Source of the DNA: VFKI01 sp033762075
GTDB lineage: Bacteria; Pseudomonadota; Gammaproteobacteria; DSM-16500
DNA length: 64,000 bases
Direction of reading: 5' to 3'
Assembly: GCA_033762075.1 (NCBI GenBank)
Contig: JANRLY010000023.1
Span: 17,416-81,415 of the forward strand
Position 1 is the first letter of the stretch. Each line of letters starts with the position of its first letter. Shown piece by piece: positions 18,301 to 27,170 of the stretch. Both the position numbers and the translations under genes were made by a program. The notes below the pieces were generated by a model. That model worked only from the letters and a program-made list of their open reading frames with translations, did no database searches and had not been told where the DNA came from.

Positions 18301-21300
18301 TTTAATTAATCTTTCCTTGTTATTAGAAAAAGATGATTTTGAAAAGGCAAAACAAATTTATGCGGAGAGCAGCGATTTTAGTAATGTAGATTGTCAAAAA
18401 ATGTTGGGTGATTATGAGTATGCGCTTAAAAATTATTCAAAGGCTGCTCAACATTATCAGTATACTGCTGAGATGGGTGACATTACTTCTTTGTGCCGTC
18501 TTGCACAAATGTATGTAGAGGGAAAATACGTTGAAAAGGATGTAAAAACTGCTATTCAACTGTATGTATGTGCTGCTGATTTGGGCTATATGCCTGCTAG
18601 AACAAGACTACAAGACTTAGGTGTAGAATATCGTAGCCCTTATCAAAGAACTTGGAAAGAATCTTGGCAATCATATTTAACAGAGCAAAAAAATTACACA
18701 AGCGCCAAGGTTAAAAAAGATTCGACAAATAAAAATGAACATGCAGATGTGTTTCGATTATATGAACAAGCGCACGAACGCTACATCGGAGCACAACGTT
18801 ATCTCGGAACAAATGACTTTAATCATTTGTATACCGAATGTTTTTATCTTTACCAGTTGTTATTGCAAGGCCATCCGCGCGCAAAAAATATTCCACATCA
18901 TTTTAAAGGAAAATTGCTAGCGCATGAATTGAATAAAGCTGTTTCAAATGAATTCTATACCCGCTTAAAAGAAATACCAAGTGAATCCTCTGATTATCAA
19001 AAAGCACAAGAAGCTTTATTTTTATTGGTATACTCGAAACGTTATCAGCAAACTTATGCGGATCCAAATGAGCGTTTGCAAGAATTAATTGAAGCATTGG
19101 GTTATTTGAATGAAATTGGCAAAACCCACAATGCTTTTGTTGAAGCAATGAGTGTCAGATTTATTCCAGGCTATCCTGAGCCTTGTACACCGGATGCACT
19201 GAAAAAATCTGCATTTGAGTTGTTGTGTAATGAAATCTCTGGATTTGATGCATTGCATACAACAGATGGTGATTTAAATTATCCTTTCAAATTATCAATG
19301 ACAAAAGATTGTCTGAACGCACTTGTTCAATGCGGAGAAAATAGCGGTTTATCCGAGAGAAAGTCGCTTTCGATGATTTCTAGTGGCAATTATCTTAAAA
19401 AGATGAGTGCATTGCATGATAAACACATTGAGAGAGTCATTTGTACCAATCGACCGGAAAAAATATCAATTATCTTTTCTGAGGATATGGTATCGGCAGA
19501 TGCAAAAATAATTATTTTTACCGAACCTAACACAGGTGAAGAGCTCGCTCGATTAACGCGTCAAGCAAATGGCTTTTCCTTTAAAGGCTATGGTAAACCG
19601 ATTTCTTTAAAAATTCCTGACACCTTGCATGGTTCAACTTATACCTTTGAAAATATCGGCAGTACAATTGCGCTTAACACTCAGTTTGATTCACCAGATT
19701 TATTGTTAGCAGCAGCTGCGGATACTTTTAAATTCGAAGGCAGCCAAATTAAAACTAACAACAATTTGCAAATTGAATCGCATGGTAAAGTTATTTTAGA
19801 ACACAATACAGATCTTGATGTGGGTAACCATCTAACATTTAAGGCTGGCGCTTTAGAATTAAAAGGAAAAATTGAAGTTGACAATCAGTGTCGTATGGAT
19901 GTCGAATCTGTGATTGAAACAGCGCATACACACAAGTTACATGCACAATCTGACGTGATTATTGCGGCACGAGCGTTGAAAAAAATCCAAGGTGAAATCA
20001 AATCTGAGGCTAATATTACTGCTGTCATAAAAGACGGCGTTTATTTGCGCGGTAATGCCTCGCTGAAAGCACGCAATGATATTTATATTAAAGCCAAAAA
20101 ATTTATGGATCAGGGTAAGGCTTCTATTAATGCGAATGACAATTGTACGTTGATGATTGATGAAACATGTATTTTTGAAAAAAATACTCAACTGAAAGCA
20201 AACAAAAACTTTCAGTTAAAAACTAACCGTTGCAAAACCTACAGCCATCATTTGAAGGCGCATAATTTTAAAATTCATTGCGATGATTATTTCAAAAGCT
20301 ATCCAGGAACAAAACTATCAGCAAATAATGATATTCAATTCACAGGCGGCAGTGTTTGGAATGGCGGCCAAATGGAGTTTAGAAATTTAAATTTAAAATT
20401 AAATAAGATTTTTGTACATGGGATTCCTGATTTTTCATTTCGCAATATTTGTCATGCGCCTGGTGAATCGACGTTAACTGGGGATAATGTATCGATTGTC
20501 GCGGGTGCTGTTTTTAATGCGATGGGTTCGTCTTATCTCAAAACCTTACAAATGTATACACTTCTGGAATTAGGTGCTAGTTTAACAGTTTCTAACTGTA
20601 TTCAAAAACATCGTCTCGTTGGACTTAATTTATCTTTAGATCTTCCTAATTTTGCTGCCATGTATGCAGAGGCAAAAGAGCTCTGTACTTATGTACTGCA
20701 AGGGGACTTTAAACCACTCTTTGATAAAATAAGTTTTTCCAGTATTTTCTCAAAGGTCGCCAGTATTGCACGTTGGGTTTTAAAAATTATCATGCCTACG
20801 GTAGGTGGGATTGTTGATTTAGCTTGGACAATTCTGAAAACAATTTTTACTCTGCCGTCGCTCATTTCTGAATGTTACATGCTTTATAGTCGTTACCAAT
20901 CGGGAGAGCCGATTGATGCTTGTGACATTTATAAATTATTAGGCATTGCAGGGGATCTCACAACACAAGCGATCAGTATAGGAACACAAATTGATTCTGT
21001 TGCATCGCATGGTGTTCATTTTGATATCATGCCACCTGTTTTTGATCCAGTAGGACTTGGATTAAGTTTTGCAACATTATTTGCACCATCCAGTTCTTAT
21101 TCTTCATTAGTCGATATTAATCTAGGTAGTTTATTTCTCACCGGTTCTGAATTCCATCAATCCTTATTTTCTTGTGATTTATTTACTTCCCATCTTGGGC
21201 TCAATCGCACAACCATTGCGAGTCATATTATTGAACACGAAGGTTTCACGCTTGAAAATAATAATTCGTTGATTGCAGATACATTGGATCGCTCTGGGGT

Positions 21301-24274
21301 TGTTTATGCAAATAATGATTTTGTAACAACAGGCGCCCAACATGAGCATGGTTTCATTCATGCCAATCACGCGTATTGGCAAAATAATACTTTTGATTTC
21401 ACCGGCGAAGTTTTTTCTAAAAACATTGCTTTAACAACAGATCATATTGAAAATTATGATGACATCATTAAATTACAGGGTAAATTCGCAAAATTTCATT
21501 TAACAAATAATTTAAGTGTTACAACCCATGACAATATTGTGTTGGATAAAACGTATGATTTGGACTATGGATTACAATTAAGTGGTTCTTCAGTTAACTT
21601 AGATCATGCGAATATCCACTCCAAAGGGACATTAGGTTTTACGTCAACTTTGTTTGATATTAATGCGGCAGATAGTTCAGTTTCTTCAGATAAAAATATT
21701 TTATTGCATTCAAATCGATCCATAAATAATTTACATGGTCGATTTAATGCTGCAAAAATTTATCTGTATGCAAATCAAGACATCGTGAATACTGCCGGAA
21801 ATTTTAATGCCTCAGATTATTTATATGGTTATGCTGGCAATAATATTATTAATCAATGTGAAGAAAAAGATGTACAAGGTGCTTGCGATATAATGAAGGA
21901 ATACACGTCAGGCGAGTTTCATGGCGGCACACATGGATTGTCGCTACATGCTAATAATCAATTGATTAATGATGGATCTGTGATCGGTAGTATCGGTGAT
22001 CAAGATCTCTTTGGCAATAATGGCATCATCAATAAATCACGTGAACATCAATTTAAATCGTATGATAAAAGATGGCATACATTGGGTAAAAATAAACATA
22101 CCGTGGAATATAAAACCCAAGTACAAAAACCATTGATTTATTCAGTCAAAGGTAGCAACACATTGCTGAGCCCACATGGGGATATATATACCCATTCAGC
22201 AGGGTTTTCTGCAGGTAATAGTAATTACATGTATGGTAAGAATGTTATTTTGGATGGCGCTATTGCTCAAACCATTTTGAAAAAAAATACTAGTAATGCA
22301 TTCGGTGCAGATAAAAGCTCTTCGGTACAAGTGCATCAAACGGCAATACCTACTGTTGTTTTGAGTCAAAATGATTTAGACATGCAGGCAGAGAATACTA
22401 TTGATGCTGTCAATGCAGCATTTTATGGCGGTGGATTGCTTTCTATGAAAGCTAAAAATGTGAATCTTTCTGCGCCTATATTAACAGATTATGGCAGAGA
22501 AAATAGTTATGGCGTTTCATTTGATTTGCCTGGATTGGATGATTTAGAGTCTATCGATGCGCCTATTGCAGATTTTAATCATTTACTTCATTCTTCTGAT
22601 GCTGAAGAAACGACTGCAAATGCTTGGAATGTTTTAAATAGCTCAACACATGCATTCAATACTGCTAGCTCAGCAATATTATCACCGTCTTCGCTTGCGA
22701 CGGCACAAGTGGGCTTTCATCATCATTCTGCACATTATACTTCACAACGCGTGGCAGAAAATGCGGGTGTGCATTTCGGATCGTTATTAATCGATGCTGA
22801 TCATGTTAATTTTGCAAATGGTGTGCCGGTTGTCATTGATTATGATGCTACAATTCATGCAAAAACATTCACACAATCGGGCGCTGCTTGTTACCATTCA
22901 ATGCAAAGTAATGATCAATCGTTTGCGTATGGGATGGATTTCACTGGTAATCAATATGCCAGCATGAATTTTCAACGTGCACAATCCAATGGCACAAATT
23001 ACACTAACCAACTTTTTTCCGTAGGCGGTACATTGAGTACTGATATTGATGATTGGCGGATGGATGCGGCGAATACAAATGCCTATCATTGGCGCGGACA
23101 TGTGAATCATTTAACAGCTCAGAGTAGGGCAGATACATATAATGCACGCAGTGAAGGTATTGCAGCAGATACAACTGGAAATGTCAGTGTTAATTTTTCT
23201 CGTACGCAAGATCGTTATGTGGCACAAAAAACTGGTGTGAGTGCGACTGTTAATGAAGCCCAAATAGATCAATTTGATGATGAACCCATTGCGATTAAAA
23301 CATCCCATCATCATGTCCATACCAGCATTTCCTCGCACGCCATCGACGAGTTTGAAAGAGCAATTGATAATGGGGTTGCGCTTAAACAAAAAGTAAGCGA
23401 ATTATTTTCACACAATAATTGTTCACAATCTGCGGTGATGAATTCATCTTCAGATGCGGAAACAGCGAGTGACACTTTGTATAATGAATCAGCACAAGCA
23501 GCTGACACGTTATATGATGATGAACCTGCGCAAGTAACATCAACGTATAGTGATGCAAAAGATTCTTTTATGGATTATGTGGATGCATTGAATGAAGGTG
23601 TTGAGCGCGGTAGAAGCATTTTGGTGGATCGAGTTAAGCATCCGATCGATACGCTGAGCAACACAGCAGTTATGGCATGGGATGGATTTAATGCAATTTC
23701 AGATTTAGCTTTGGGTGTTTCAACGGAAGGTAGTCGACAAAGAAATTTAGCAAGAGGTGCTGCGATCAATGATACTGTGATTCAAGTGGTAAATGGTTCT
23801 GGCCCTGAAAGATTAAAAATAGCCTCAACACTTGCGACCGTCGGTTTATTTAGTACCACTGCAAGTTACGTAGTACCAGGAACGGTTGGATTAAAATATT
23901 CACGTGTGACTAGGCGTGCTATGGCGCTCCCTGAGGGATATGCTTATCAATCCAATGCTGCAGATGCGTTATCTGCTAAAGCATTGGCGCAGAGTGGCGC
24001 ACCTTTATTTCGTGCGGTGAAACAAGGCTTCAGTCGTTCGGCAGATAATGCTTACTATTGGTCATTAGAGAATCCATTGTATACAGAGAATTATGCAAAA
24101 AAAATGGGAAGTGCGACAACGGAATTTGATCACGTGGATTCGGCACAATTGAGACCAGGCGCACCAATTATTACTAGACCTGCGCCACCTTACGGGAATA
24201 ATCCCGGAGGCGGCATAGAGGTCATTGTTGATCCAAATACAAACCCTCTTTGGAATGTGTCTCAGATACCATAA
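15326..24274 (+). CDS. 2982-aa Sel1-repeat / haemagglutinin-like beta-helix protein with toxin-like tail
   Basis: Composite protein. Residues 1-1110 contain three copies of a ~90-residue module (starting near 6, 195 and 855; each has AHxEF, GNKxx and a Trp/Tyr-rich segment) interleaved with at least a dozen Sel1/TPR-like repeats (e.g. AAKKWYGQAAKDKHVEAMFH). From about 1440 to 2650 short beta repeats rich in Asn/Asp/Gly (NNLQIESHGKVILEHNTDL) resemble the filamentous-haemagglutinin beta-helix, broken by a hydrophobic stretch at about 1800-1890. The last ~110 residues (YYWSLENPLYTENYAKKMG; then ITRPAPPYGNNPGGGIEVIV) resemble C-terminal toxin domains of polymorphic toxins as I remember them. No signal peptide, TPS domain or TpsB partner gene is visible. 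GAGGGG precedes the ATG; a TATAAT lies at 15266 without a clear -35. Confidence 0.85.
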   Translation: MLLNNNEFKDFIYTADSLNALTIAHKEFVEGNKEYLFYWWQFFINKISVEEIEALYNAYAIPEDKESRNILDWLMLGQEHYSADDNINYFKHLVASNNENSREFIEAFLILSIMELVKNIQFSNNFDTVKKISETISLHKDLIVELMPFLVEMEFNFLLQEKNHQSAYDLVKNDPKYTKLKNKIINMGFYDQTRNDEFKKLIKEENFNAAFLLAHEEFLHGNKQFISFWWQCINNQEMHTFIESILNAYSIAENEEERSGMDCFILGIKQYVAKEYELAYENLQQAYHRDMVFAQTVMGLMHEQGLGCVQSFLLAKWYYDQAIKQNDSFAMVYLANLYWEHSESIKNEDDNPPEIIHRLTKQSLELGNTNALGLYVLTNCYLQENTSYEVNLKKHAENAAELGDAEAISGLARFCCDERNYKRAMELYKCAIALGSINAKRNLADMIKEGKGVEADLFAAKQLYQEALDGGDVLAKYYLKDTIDHQIDLCINEDRYADALAIIRNECKEHIKDYADKLYFKARGYEQSDPQRSIKLYQSYIALVSDGIHDQHKHVQMTIAELYELGKTGAADFVQARAFYQKAAEQNSVEAMFCLAVMLEQGKGGKKDLVAAKKWYGQAAKDKHVEAMFHLATLLLQEKNNAEALSDAWHWSMRAADSGHVESMVQYAYLLEKGIGNKKFKNLPKDYYKKAADLGHGEASYLYATYCEKSNDLEEAKKYLYHAIKCGHEDAIYKLASLLDNHHASRDELVQARKLYQQAADLYDSKAIIRLAKMCEFGTGGAVDFEQARKLYCLAVDEVPDNTYALNRLTDMFWRGLGGPVDLRLARQYCQMAVDLNNAEARKNFNSLVAFEYYDDRQDEVFKFLIKQAESLEAFKLAHEEFIRGNKQYLFYWMDFIKNHKSLALPILETYNIPSNTNQRNALDWYIQGMIDYVNYNFVSARECFTKAAKMGLATAQNDLGYLFQFGFGGEKNKTKAMIWYEQALASGDASALINLSLLLEKDDFEKAKQIYAESSDFSNVDCQKMLGDYEYALKNYSKAAQHYQYTAEMGDITSLCRLAQMYVEGKYVEKDVKTAIQLYVCAADLGYMPARTRLQDLGVEYRSPYQRTWKESWQSYLTEQKNYTSAKVKKDSTNKNEHADVFRLYEQAHERYIGAQRYLGTNDFNHLYTECFYLYQLLLQGHPRAKNIPHHFKGKLLAHELNKAVSNEFYTRLKEIPSESSDYQKAQEALFLLVYSKRYQQTYADPNERLQELIEALGYLNEIGKTHNAFVEAMSVRFIPGYPEPCTPDALKKSAFELLCNEISGFDALHTTDGDLNYPFKLSMTKDCLNALVQCGENSGLSERKSLSMISSGNYLKKMSALHDKHIERVICTNRPEKISIIFSEDMVSADAKIIIFTEPNTGEELARLTRQANGFSFKGYGKPISLKIPDTLHGSTYTFENIGSTIALNTQFDSPDLLLAAAADTFKFEGSQIKTNNNLQIESHGKVILEHNTDLDVGNHLTFKAGALELKGKIEVDNQCRMDVESVIETAHTHKLHAQSDVIIAARALKKIQGEIKSEANITAVIKDGVYLRGNASLKARNDIYIKAKKFMDQGKASINANDNCTLMIDETCIFEKNTQLKANKNFQLKTNRCKTYSHHLKAHNFKIHCDDYFKSYPGTKLSANNDIQFTGGSVWNGGQMEFRNLNLKLNKIFVHGIPDFSFRNICHAPGESTLTGDNVSIVAGAVFNAMGSSYLKTLQMYTLLELGASLTVSNCIQKHRLVGLNLSLDLPNFAAMYAEAKELCTYVLQGDFKPLFDKISFSSIFSKVASIARWVLKIIMPTVGGIVDLAWTILKTIFTLPSLISECYMLYSRYQSGEPIDACDIYKLLGIAGDLTTQAISIGTQIDSVASHGVHFDIMPPVFDPVGLGLSFATLFAPSSSYSSLVDINLGSLFLTGSEFHQSLFSCDLFTSHLGLNRTTIASHIIEHEGFTLENNNSLIADTLDRSGVVYANNDFVTTGAQHEHGFIHANHAYWQNNTFDFTGEVFSKNIALTTDHIENYDDIIKLQGKFAKFHLTNNLSVTTHDNIVLDKTYDLDYGLQLSGSSVNLDHANIHSKGTLGFTSTLFDINAADSSVSSDKNILLHSNRSINNLHGRFNAAKIYLYANQDIVNTAGNFNASDYLYGYAGNNIINQCEEKDVQGACDIMKEYTSGEFHGGTHGLSLHANNQLINDGSVIGSIGDQDLFGNNGIINKSREHQFKSYDKRWHTLGKNKHTVEYKTQVQKPLIYSVKGSNTLLSPHGDIYTHSAGFSAGNSNYMYGKNVILDGAIAQTILKKNTSNAFGADKSSSVQVHQTAIPTVVLSQNDLDMQAENTIDAVNAAFYGGGLLSMKAKNVNLSAPILTDYGRENSYGVSFDLPGLDDLESIDAPIADFNHLLHSSDAEETTANAWNVLNSSTHAFNTASSAILSPSSLATAQVGFHHHSAHYTSQRVAENAGVHFGSLLIDADHVNFANGVPVVIDYDATIHAKTFTQSGAACYHSMQSNDQSFAYGMDFTGNQYASMNFQRAQSNGTNYTNQLFSVGGTLSTDIDDWRMDAANTNAYHWRGHVNHLTAQSRADTYNARSEGIAADTTGNVSVNFSRTQDRYVAQKTGVSATVNEAQIDQFDDEPIAIKTSHHHVHTSISSHAIDEFERAIDNGVALKQKVSELFSHNNCSQSAVMNSSSDAETASDTLYNESAQAADTLYDDEPAQVTSTYSDAKDSFMDYVDALNEGVERGRSILVDRVKHPIDTLSNTAVMAWDGFNAISDLALGVSTEGSRQRNLARGAAINDTVIQVVNGSGPERLKIASTLATVGLFSTTASYVVPGTVGLKYSRVTRRAMALPEGYAYQSNAADALSAKALAQSGAPLFRAVKQGFSRSADNAYYWSLENPLYTENYAKKMGSATTEFDHVDSAQLRPGAPIITRPAPPYGNNPGGGIEVIVDPNTNPLWNVSQIP

Positions 24275-24285
24275 ATATTTAGAGG

Positions 24286-24314
24286 TTGACTTGATGAAAT
24301 ACTCTATTTAATAT
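24286..24314 (+). promoter_or_regulatory. Candidate sigma-70 promoter for the MFS gene
   Basis: TTGACT (24286-24291), 17-nt spacer, TAATAT (24309-24314). It lies between the stop of the 2982-aa gene and the MFS start at 24363, giving a leader of about 40 nt. Confidence 0.45.
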
Positions 24315-24362
24315 ACTTTCCCCGCGATTGTGCGGCGACTTCTTTTCTACCCAGAGATCCTC

Positions 24363-25589
24363 ATGCGTAATCTTGTTAATGTTAAATTTTTGAGTTTACT
24401 CCCCCTCTTCATGGTCATCTTGATCGACGTCATGGGGATTATTCTAGTGATGCCGGTGATTACCCCGCTCATTCTGGAGCATGGAAATGGGTTATTGGCG
24501 GAGACAGCGTCACAAGGTTTGCGCAATTTTATGTATGGTTTTGCGTTAGCCCTATTTCCATTTTTTATGTTTTTTAGCACCCCTATTTTGGGAGACTTGT
24601 CTGATCGATTTGGGCGTAAAAAGATTTTATTTTTATGTTTAATCGTTAATGCAATAGGGTGTGCATTATCGGCTGTTGCTATTTGGGTGCATTCTCTATC
24701 TCTTTTTATTGTCAGTCGCGCAGTGGCGGGGCTTGCTGCTGGTACACAACCTATTGCCACGGCAGGAATTTTAGATGAATCAGAGCCTGCGTCACGTACA
24801 CGTTATTTATCTTGGGTAGTATTAGCAGTTTCTGCTGGACTCATTTTAGGCCCTTTGTTGGGTGGTATAACAGCAGAAAAATCTTTCGTCAGTTGGTTTG
24901 GTTACGATACGCCATTCATCGCTGCAGCAATATTGTCATTTTTAAATGCGATTCTTTTATACATGTTTTATCGAGAAAAATTTATTACTCCTGTTCAACA
25001 CAAAATAGAATTATTGCGCGGATTTAAATTATTTTTAGCTGCATTTACAGAAAGTAAGTTTCGCTTATTATCTATTTTAGTGATGTGTTTTATTTTAGCC
25101 TGGAGTTTATATTATCAGGCTGTCAATTGGGTTTTGAATCAACAATTTCATTACAACGTTGGTCATTTAGGCTTTTTCATTGGCTTTATGGGTATTGTTT
25201 TTGCGTTGACAACTTTTCTCATGCGTATTCTCGCAAATATTTTTCCAAATGAGACCACTCTTTTTGCGGGTTCAATTTTTATTATGATGATTGGTAATGC
25301 GGGTGCGGCGCTTAGTCACAGTGAGTTTGGACAATGGTTTTGGGTGATCTTTACAGCGGGCAGTGACGTCGTATGTTATACGTTGGCGATGAGTATTTTC
25401 TCAAGCCTTGCAGGTAAAGAAGCACAAGGTTGGGTGATGGGCGTGACTAGCGCTATCGCAGCTATGACATGGACTATCGGCGGACTAATTGTTGGACCTT
25501 TGGGTACACTCAACTTATATGCACCTTTTTGGACAGCAGCAGGATTATCTTTCGTCAGTTTTATTTTAATTTTAATCTATCGGAAGTAG
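24363..25589 (+). CDS. MFS transporter, TetA-like 12-helix drug:H+ antiporter family
   Basis: Inner-membrane secondary transporter of the major facilitator superfamily, about 408 aa with 12 hydrophobic segments. Motif A of the family appears between helices 2 and 3 as GDLSDRFGRKKILF, and the helix-1 motif LIDVMGIILVMPVITPLI is typical of the TetA/multidrug subgroup. The ATG at 24363 is chosen because it begins right before the first helix; an in-frame GTG at 24330 would add a non-hydrophobic extension. The ribosome site is weak (AGAG). Substrate unknown. It converges with the phosphopantetheinyl transferase gene. Confidence 0.9.
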   Translation: MRNLVNVKFLSLLPLFMVILIDVMGIILVMPVITPLILEHGNGLLAETASQGLRNFMYGFALALFPFFMFFSTPILGDLSDRFGRKKILFLCLIVNAIGCALSAVAIWVHSLSLFIVSRAVAGLAAGTQPIATAGILDESEPASRTRYLSWVVLAVSAGLILGPLLGGITAEKSFVSWFGYDTPFIAAAILSFLNAILLYMFYREKFITPVQHKIELLRGFKLFLAAFTESKFRLLSILVMCFILAWSLYYQAVNWVLNQQFHYNVGHLGFFIGFMGIVFALTTFLMRILANIFPNETTLFAGSIFIMMIGNAGAALSHSEFGQWFWVIFTAGSDVVCYTLAMSIFSSLAGKEAQGWVMGVTSAIAAMTWTIGGLIVGPLGTLNLYAPFWTAAGLSFVSFILILIYRK

Positions 25590-25699
25590 CCTTTAACGAG
25601 TCGAACGATATATCATTATTTCCGAATTGGGCAATTTTTTCAATTACATTTTCGCAAAATACTTCCATCTCAGTGCGGGGTGTGGTATCCGACTATCTC

Positions 25700-26392
25700 T
25701 TACTCGATTTCACTAAAATAACTTATCTTCTGAATTTCCTTTTCAGTTGCCAAGGCAGAAGCGTATTCAGGATCAACAGAAAAACATGTTACATGACAAG
25801 TTGTTTCTTCGATGTTGACAACTTGTGATGGTTTTTTAGGGTCTACTGAAAAACTATTCAATGCAGTCCATAACCCTTTGCCTGTCATTTTGACGATAGC
25901 TTCTTTGGCAGTCCATAATTGAAAAAACATTTTCATTTTTTGATCGTTATCGAGAGTTGATAACAAATGATTTTCGGATGCACTGAAAAAACGATCTGCA
26001 ATGCGTAAATCACACTCAGTACGCATTTTTTCAATGTCGACTCCAACAGGATTATCTAATGTGATTGCACAAAGCATTTTGTCTTCGGAGTGCGACAAGT
26101 TGAATTCAATTTTTTTCGGATTATTTTTTAAATAAGGTTTTTTTTGTGGCTCACTGGTGAGCAAAATTTCTTTTGCGGGTGTTTCTGTATAATTTTGTAA
26201 AATATTGCGTAAGATTCCTCTCGCAATCACAAATCGTTGGCGATGTATATCAAACTTGAATTTTGCCGCGCGTGTTTGTTCGTTTTCATCAAGTAATGAA
26301 AGATATTTTTCATAGTGCACAAAAAAATCGGGCAATGTCACTTGCCAAAGATCCAGTGTGTCATGTGTGAGAGAGGAGGTTGGTGTGTTCAT
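25700..26392 (-). CDS. 4'-phosphopantetheinyl transferase, Sfp type
   Basis: Transfers the phosphopantetheine arm of CoA to a serine of carrier proteins. 230 aa, the usual Sfp/Gsp length. Magnesium- and CoA-binding motifs are present: KKIEFNLSHSEDKMLCAI (about 92-109), GVDIEKMR (about 116-123) and FFQLWTAKEAIVKMTGKGL (about 155-173). Sfp-type enzymes usually activate non-ribosomal peptide, polyketide or specialised fatty-acid carrier proteins; no such synthase lies in the window, so the partner is elsewhere. The C-terminal ~35 residues are less conserved. Confidence 0.92.
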   Translation of the reverse strand: MNTPTSSLTHDTLDLWQVTLPDFFVHYEKYLSLLDENEQTRAAKFKFDIHRQRFVIARGILRNILQNYTETPAKEILLTSEPQKKPYLKNNPKKIEFNLSHSEDKMLCAITLDNPVGVDIEKMRTECDLRIADRFFSASENHLLSTLDNDQKMKMFFQLWTAKEAIVKMTGKGLWTALNSFSVDPKKPSQVVNIEETTCHVTCFSVDPEYASALATEKEIQKISYFSEIE

Positions 26393-26554
26393 TATGCTGC
26401 TTTAATTTTAACGAGCATGCGGATTCCATCGTGATTTAGTGAATCGTGTATTACTAAGACTAGTACGCATGTTTGTTTACCTTTTTTAGACTTCGTAGGT
26501 TAACATTACACTAGAAAAGTGTAAATACTTGATTTTTGATTGGAGATAGTGTGA

Positions 26555-26581
26555 ATGGATTCCCGCCTACGCGGGAATGAC
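26555..26581. repeat. Palindromic repeat copy (single arm)
   Basis: 27-nt copy containing ATTCCCGCC, TACG and CGGGAATGAC. With the inverted copy at 26597-26652 it forms a two-arm element like the one at 3561-3641. The gap from 26393 to 26735, more than 300 nt without a gene, is occupied by this copy, the two 56-bp repeats and AT-rich sequence with no other signal seen. Confidence 0.85.
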
Positions 26582-26596
26582 AACACAGAGGACGCC

Positions 26597-26652
26597 GCAG
26601 ACTCTGTCATTCCCGCGTAGGCGGGAATCTATTTATACAATTATGCTGTAAT
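26597..26652. repeat. 56-bp direct repeat, copy 1 (gene-less copy)
   Basis: Begins GCAGACTCTGTCATTCCCGC, continues through the palindrome and ends with TATACAATTATGCTGTAAT. It is identical to 26700-26755 apart from two mismatches. Read on the minus strand its right part equals the last codons and stop of the GIY-YIG gene, yet no such gene adjoins it. Confidence 0.88.
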
Positions 26653-26699
26653 TCACTTGCGAAAATGGCAAGGCAAGGTTTACTAAGATTAAATTCAAT

Positions 26700-26755
26700 G
26701 CAGACTCTGTCATTCCCGCGTAGGCGGGAATCCATTTATACAATTATGCTGGAAT
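26700..26755. repeat. 56-bp direct repeat, copy 2, overlapping the 3' end of the GIY-YIG gene
   Basis: Second copy of the 56-bp unit, 47 nt after copy 1. Its right 20 nt (26736-26755) encode, on the minus strand, the last residues and stop codon of the GIY-YIG protein; the palindrome begins directly after that stop. Confidence 0.88.
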
Positions 26756-27032
26756 ACAAATCTATCCAATCTGGGTTATCTCTCTCGATTAAATTAATTT
26801 TCCAATCTCTGTGCCATTTCTTAATCTGTTTTTCTCTCAAAATAGCTTCTCGAACATCAATATGAATTTCATAGTACATAAGTTGATGAATTCCATATTT
26901 TTTAGTAAATCCATCTGCGAAATTATTTTTGTGTTCATAAATACGTTTTATTAAATTACTTGTTATCCCTATGTACAGCGTGCCATATTTTTTATTTGCC
27001 AATATATAAACGTAATATGCTTTTTCAGTCAT
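26736..27032 (-). CDS. GIY-YIG nuclease-fold small protein, repeat-associated
   Basis: 98-aa single-domain protein: YYVYILANKKYGTLYIGITS (residues 6-25) is the GIY-YIG signature, followed by LIKRIYEHKN, with the conserved Arg, and by REKQIKKWHRDWKINLI. This matches the short 'putative endonuclease' family common in proteobacteria. Palindromic repeats lie on both sides: the 56-bp unit begins inside the last codons, and a matching palindrome sits 29 nt upstream of the start codon (27061-27085). That layout recalls REP-associated transposases, though with a different nuclease fold. Whether it cuts or mobilises these repeats is inference. Confidence 0.9.
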   Translation of the reverse strand: MTEKAYYVYILANKKYGTLYIGITSNLIKRIYEHKNNFADGFTKKYGIHQLMYYEIHIDVREAILREKQIKKWHRDWKINLIERDNPDWIDLYSSIIV

Positions 27033-27060
27033 ATGAAATTTCCTTTAATTTTTTAGAAAT

Positions 27061-27085
27061 GGATTCCCGCCTGCGCGGGAATGAC
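27061..27085. repeat. Palindromic repeat copy upstream of the GIY-YIG gene
   Basis: 25-nt copy, ATTCCCGCC then TGCGCGGGAATGAC, in the same orientation as 26555-26581. With 26700-26755 it brackets the nuclease gene. Confidence 0.85.
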
Positions 27086-27170
27086 AAGGTAAGGGTCGTC
27101 TGGGAATGACAAGTAAGAGTTGCCTGAGGGGAACGACAAGGTGGGGTTGTGCCTGTGCGTGAATGACAAG
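27077..27170. repeat. Degenerate tandem array of the palindrome half-site
   Basis: Four imperfect units share GAATGACAAGG-like cores (the AATGAC/AACGAC steps start at 27080, 27105, 27132 and 27162, 25-30 nt apart), each followed by a G-rich stretch and GYCTG. It continues from the palindrome at 27061-27085 and fills most of the gap before phaB. Confidence 0.6.

Noticed and set aside
15326..24274. Classical CdiA two-partner secretion toxin
   Set aside because: No signal peptide, no TPS domain, no CdiB/TpsB gene and no small immunity gene next to it; kept as a toxin-like composite only.
26555..27170. Possible CRISPR array
   Set aside because: Only two good 56-bp copies, each palindromic, with one gap and no regular spacers; no cas genes nearby.
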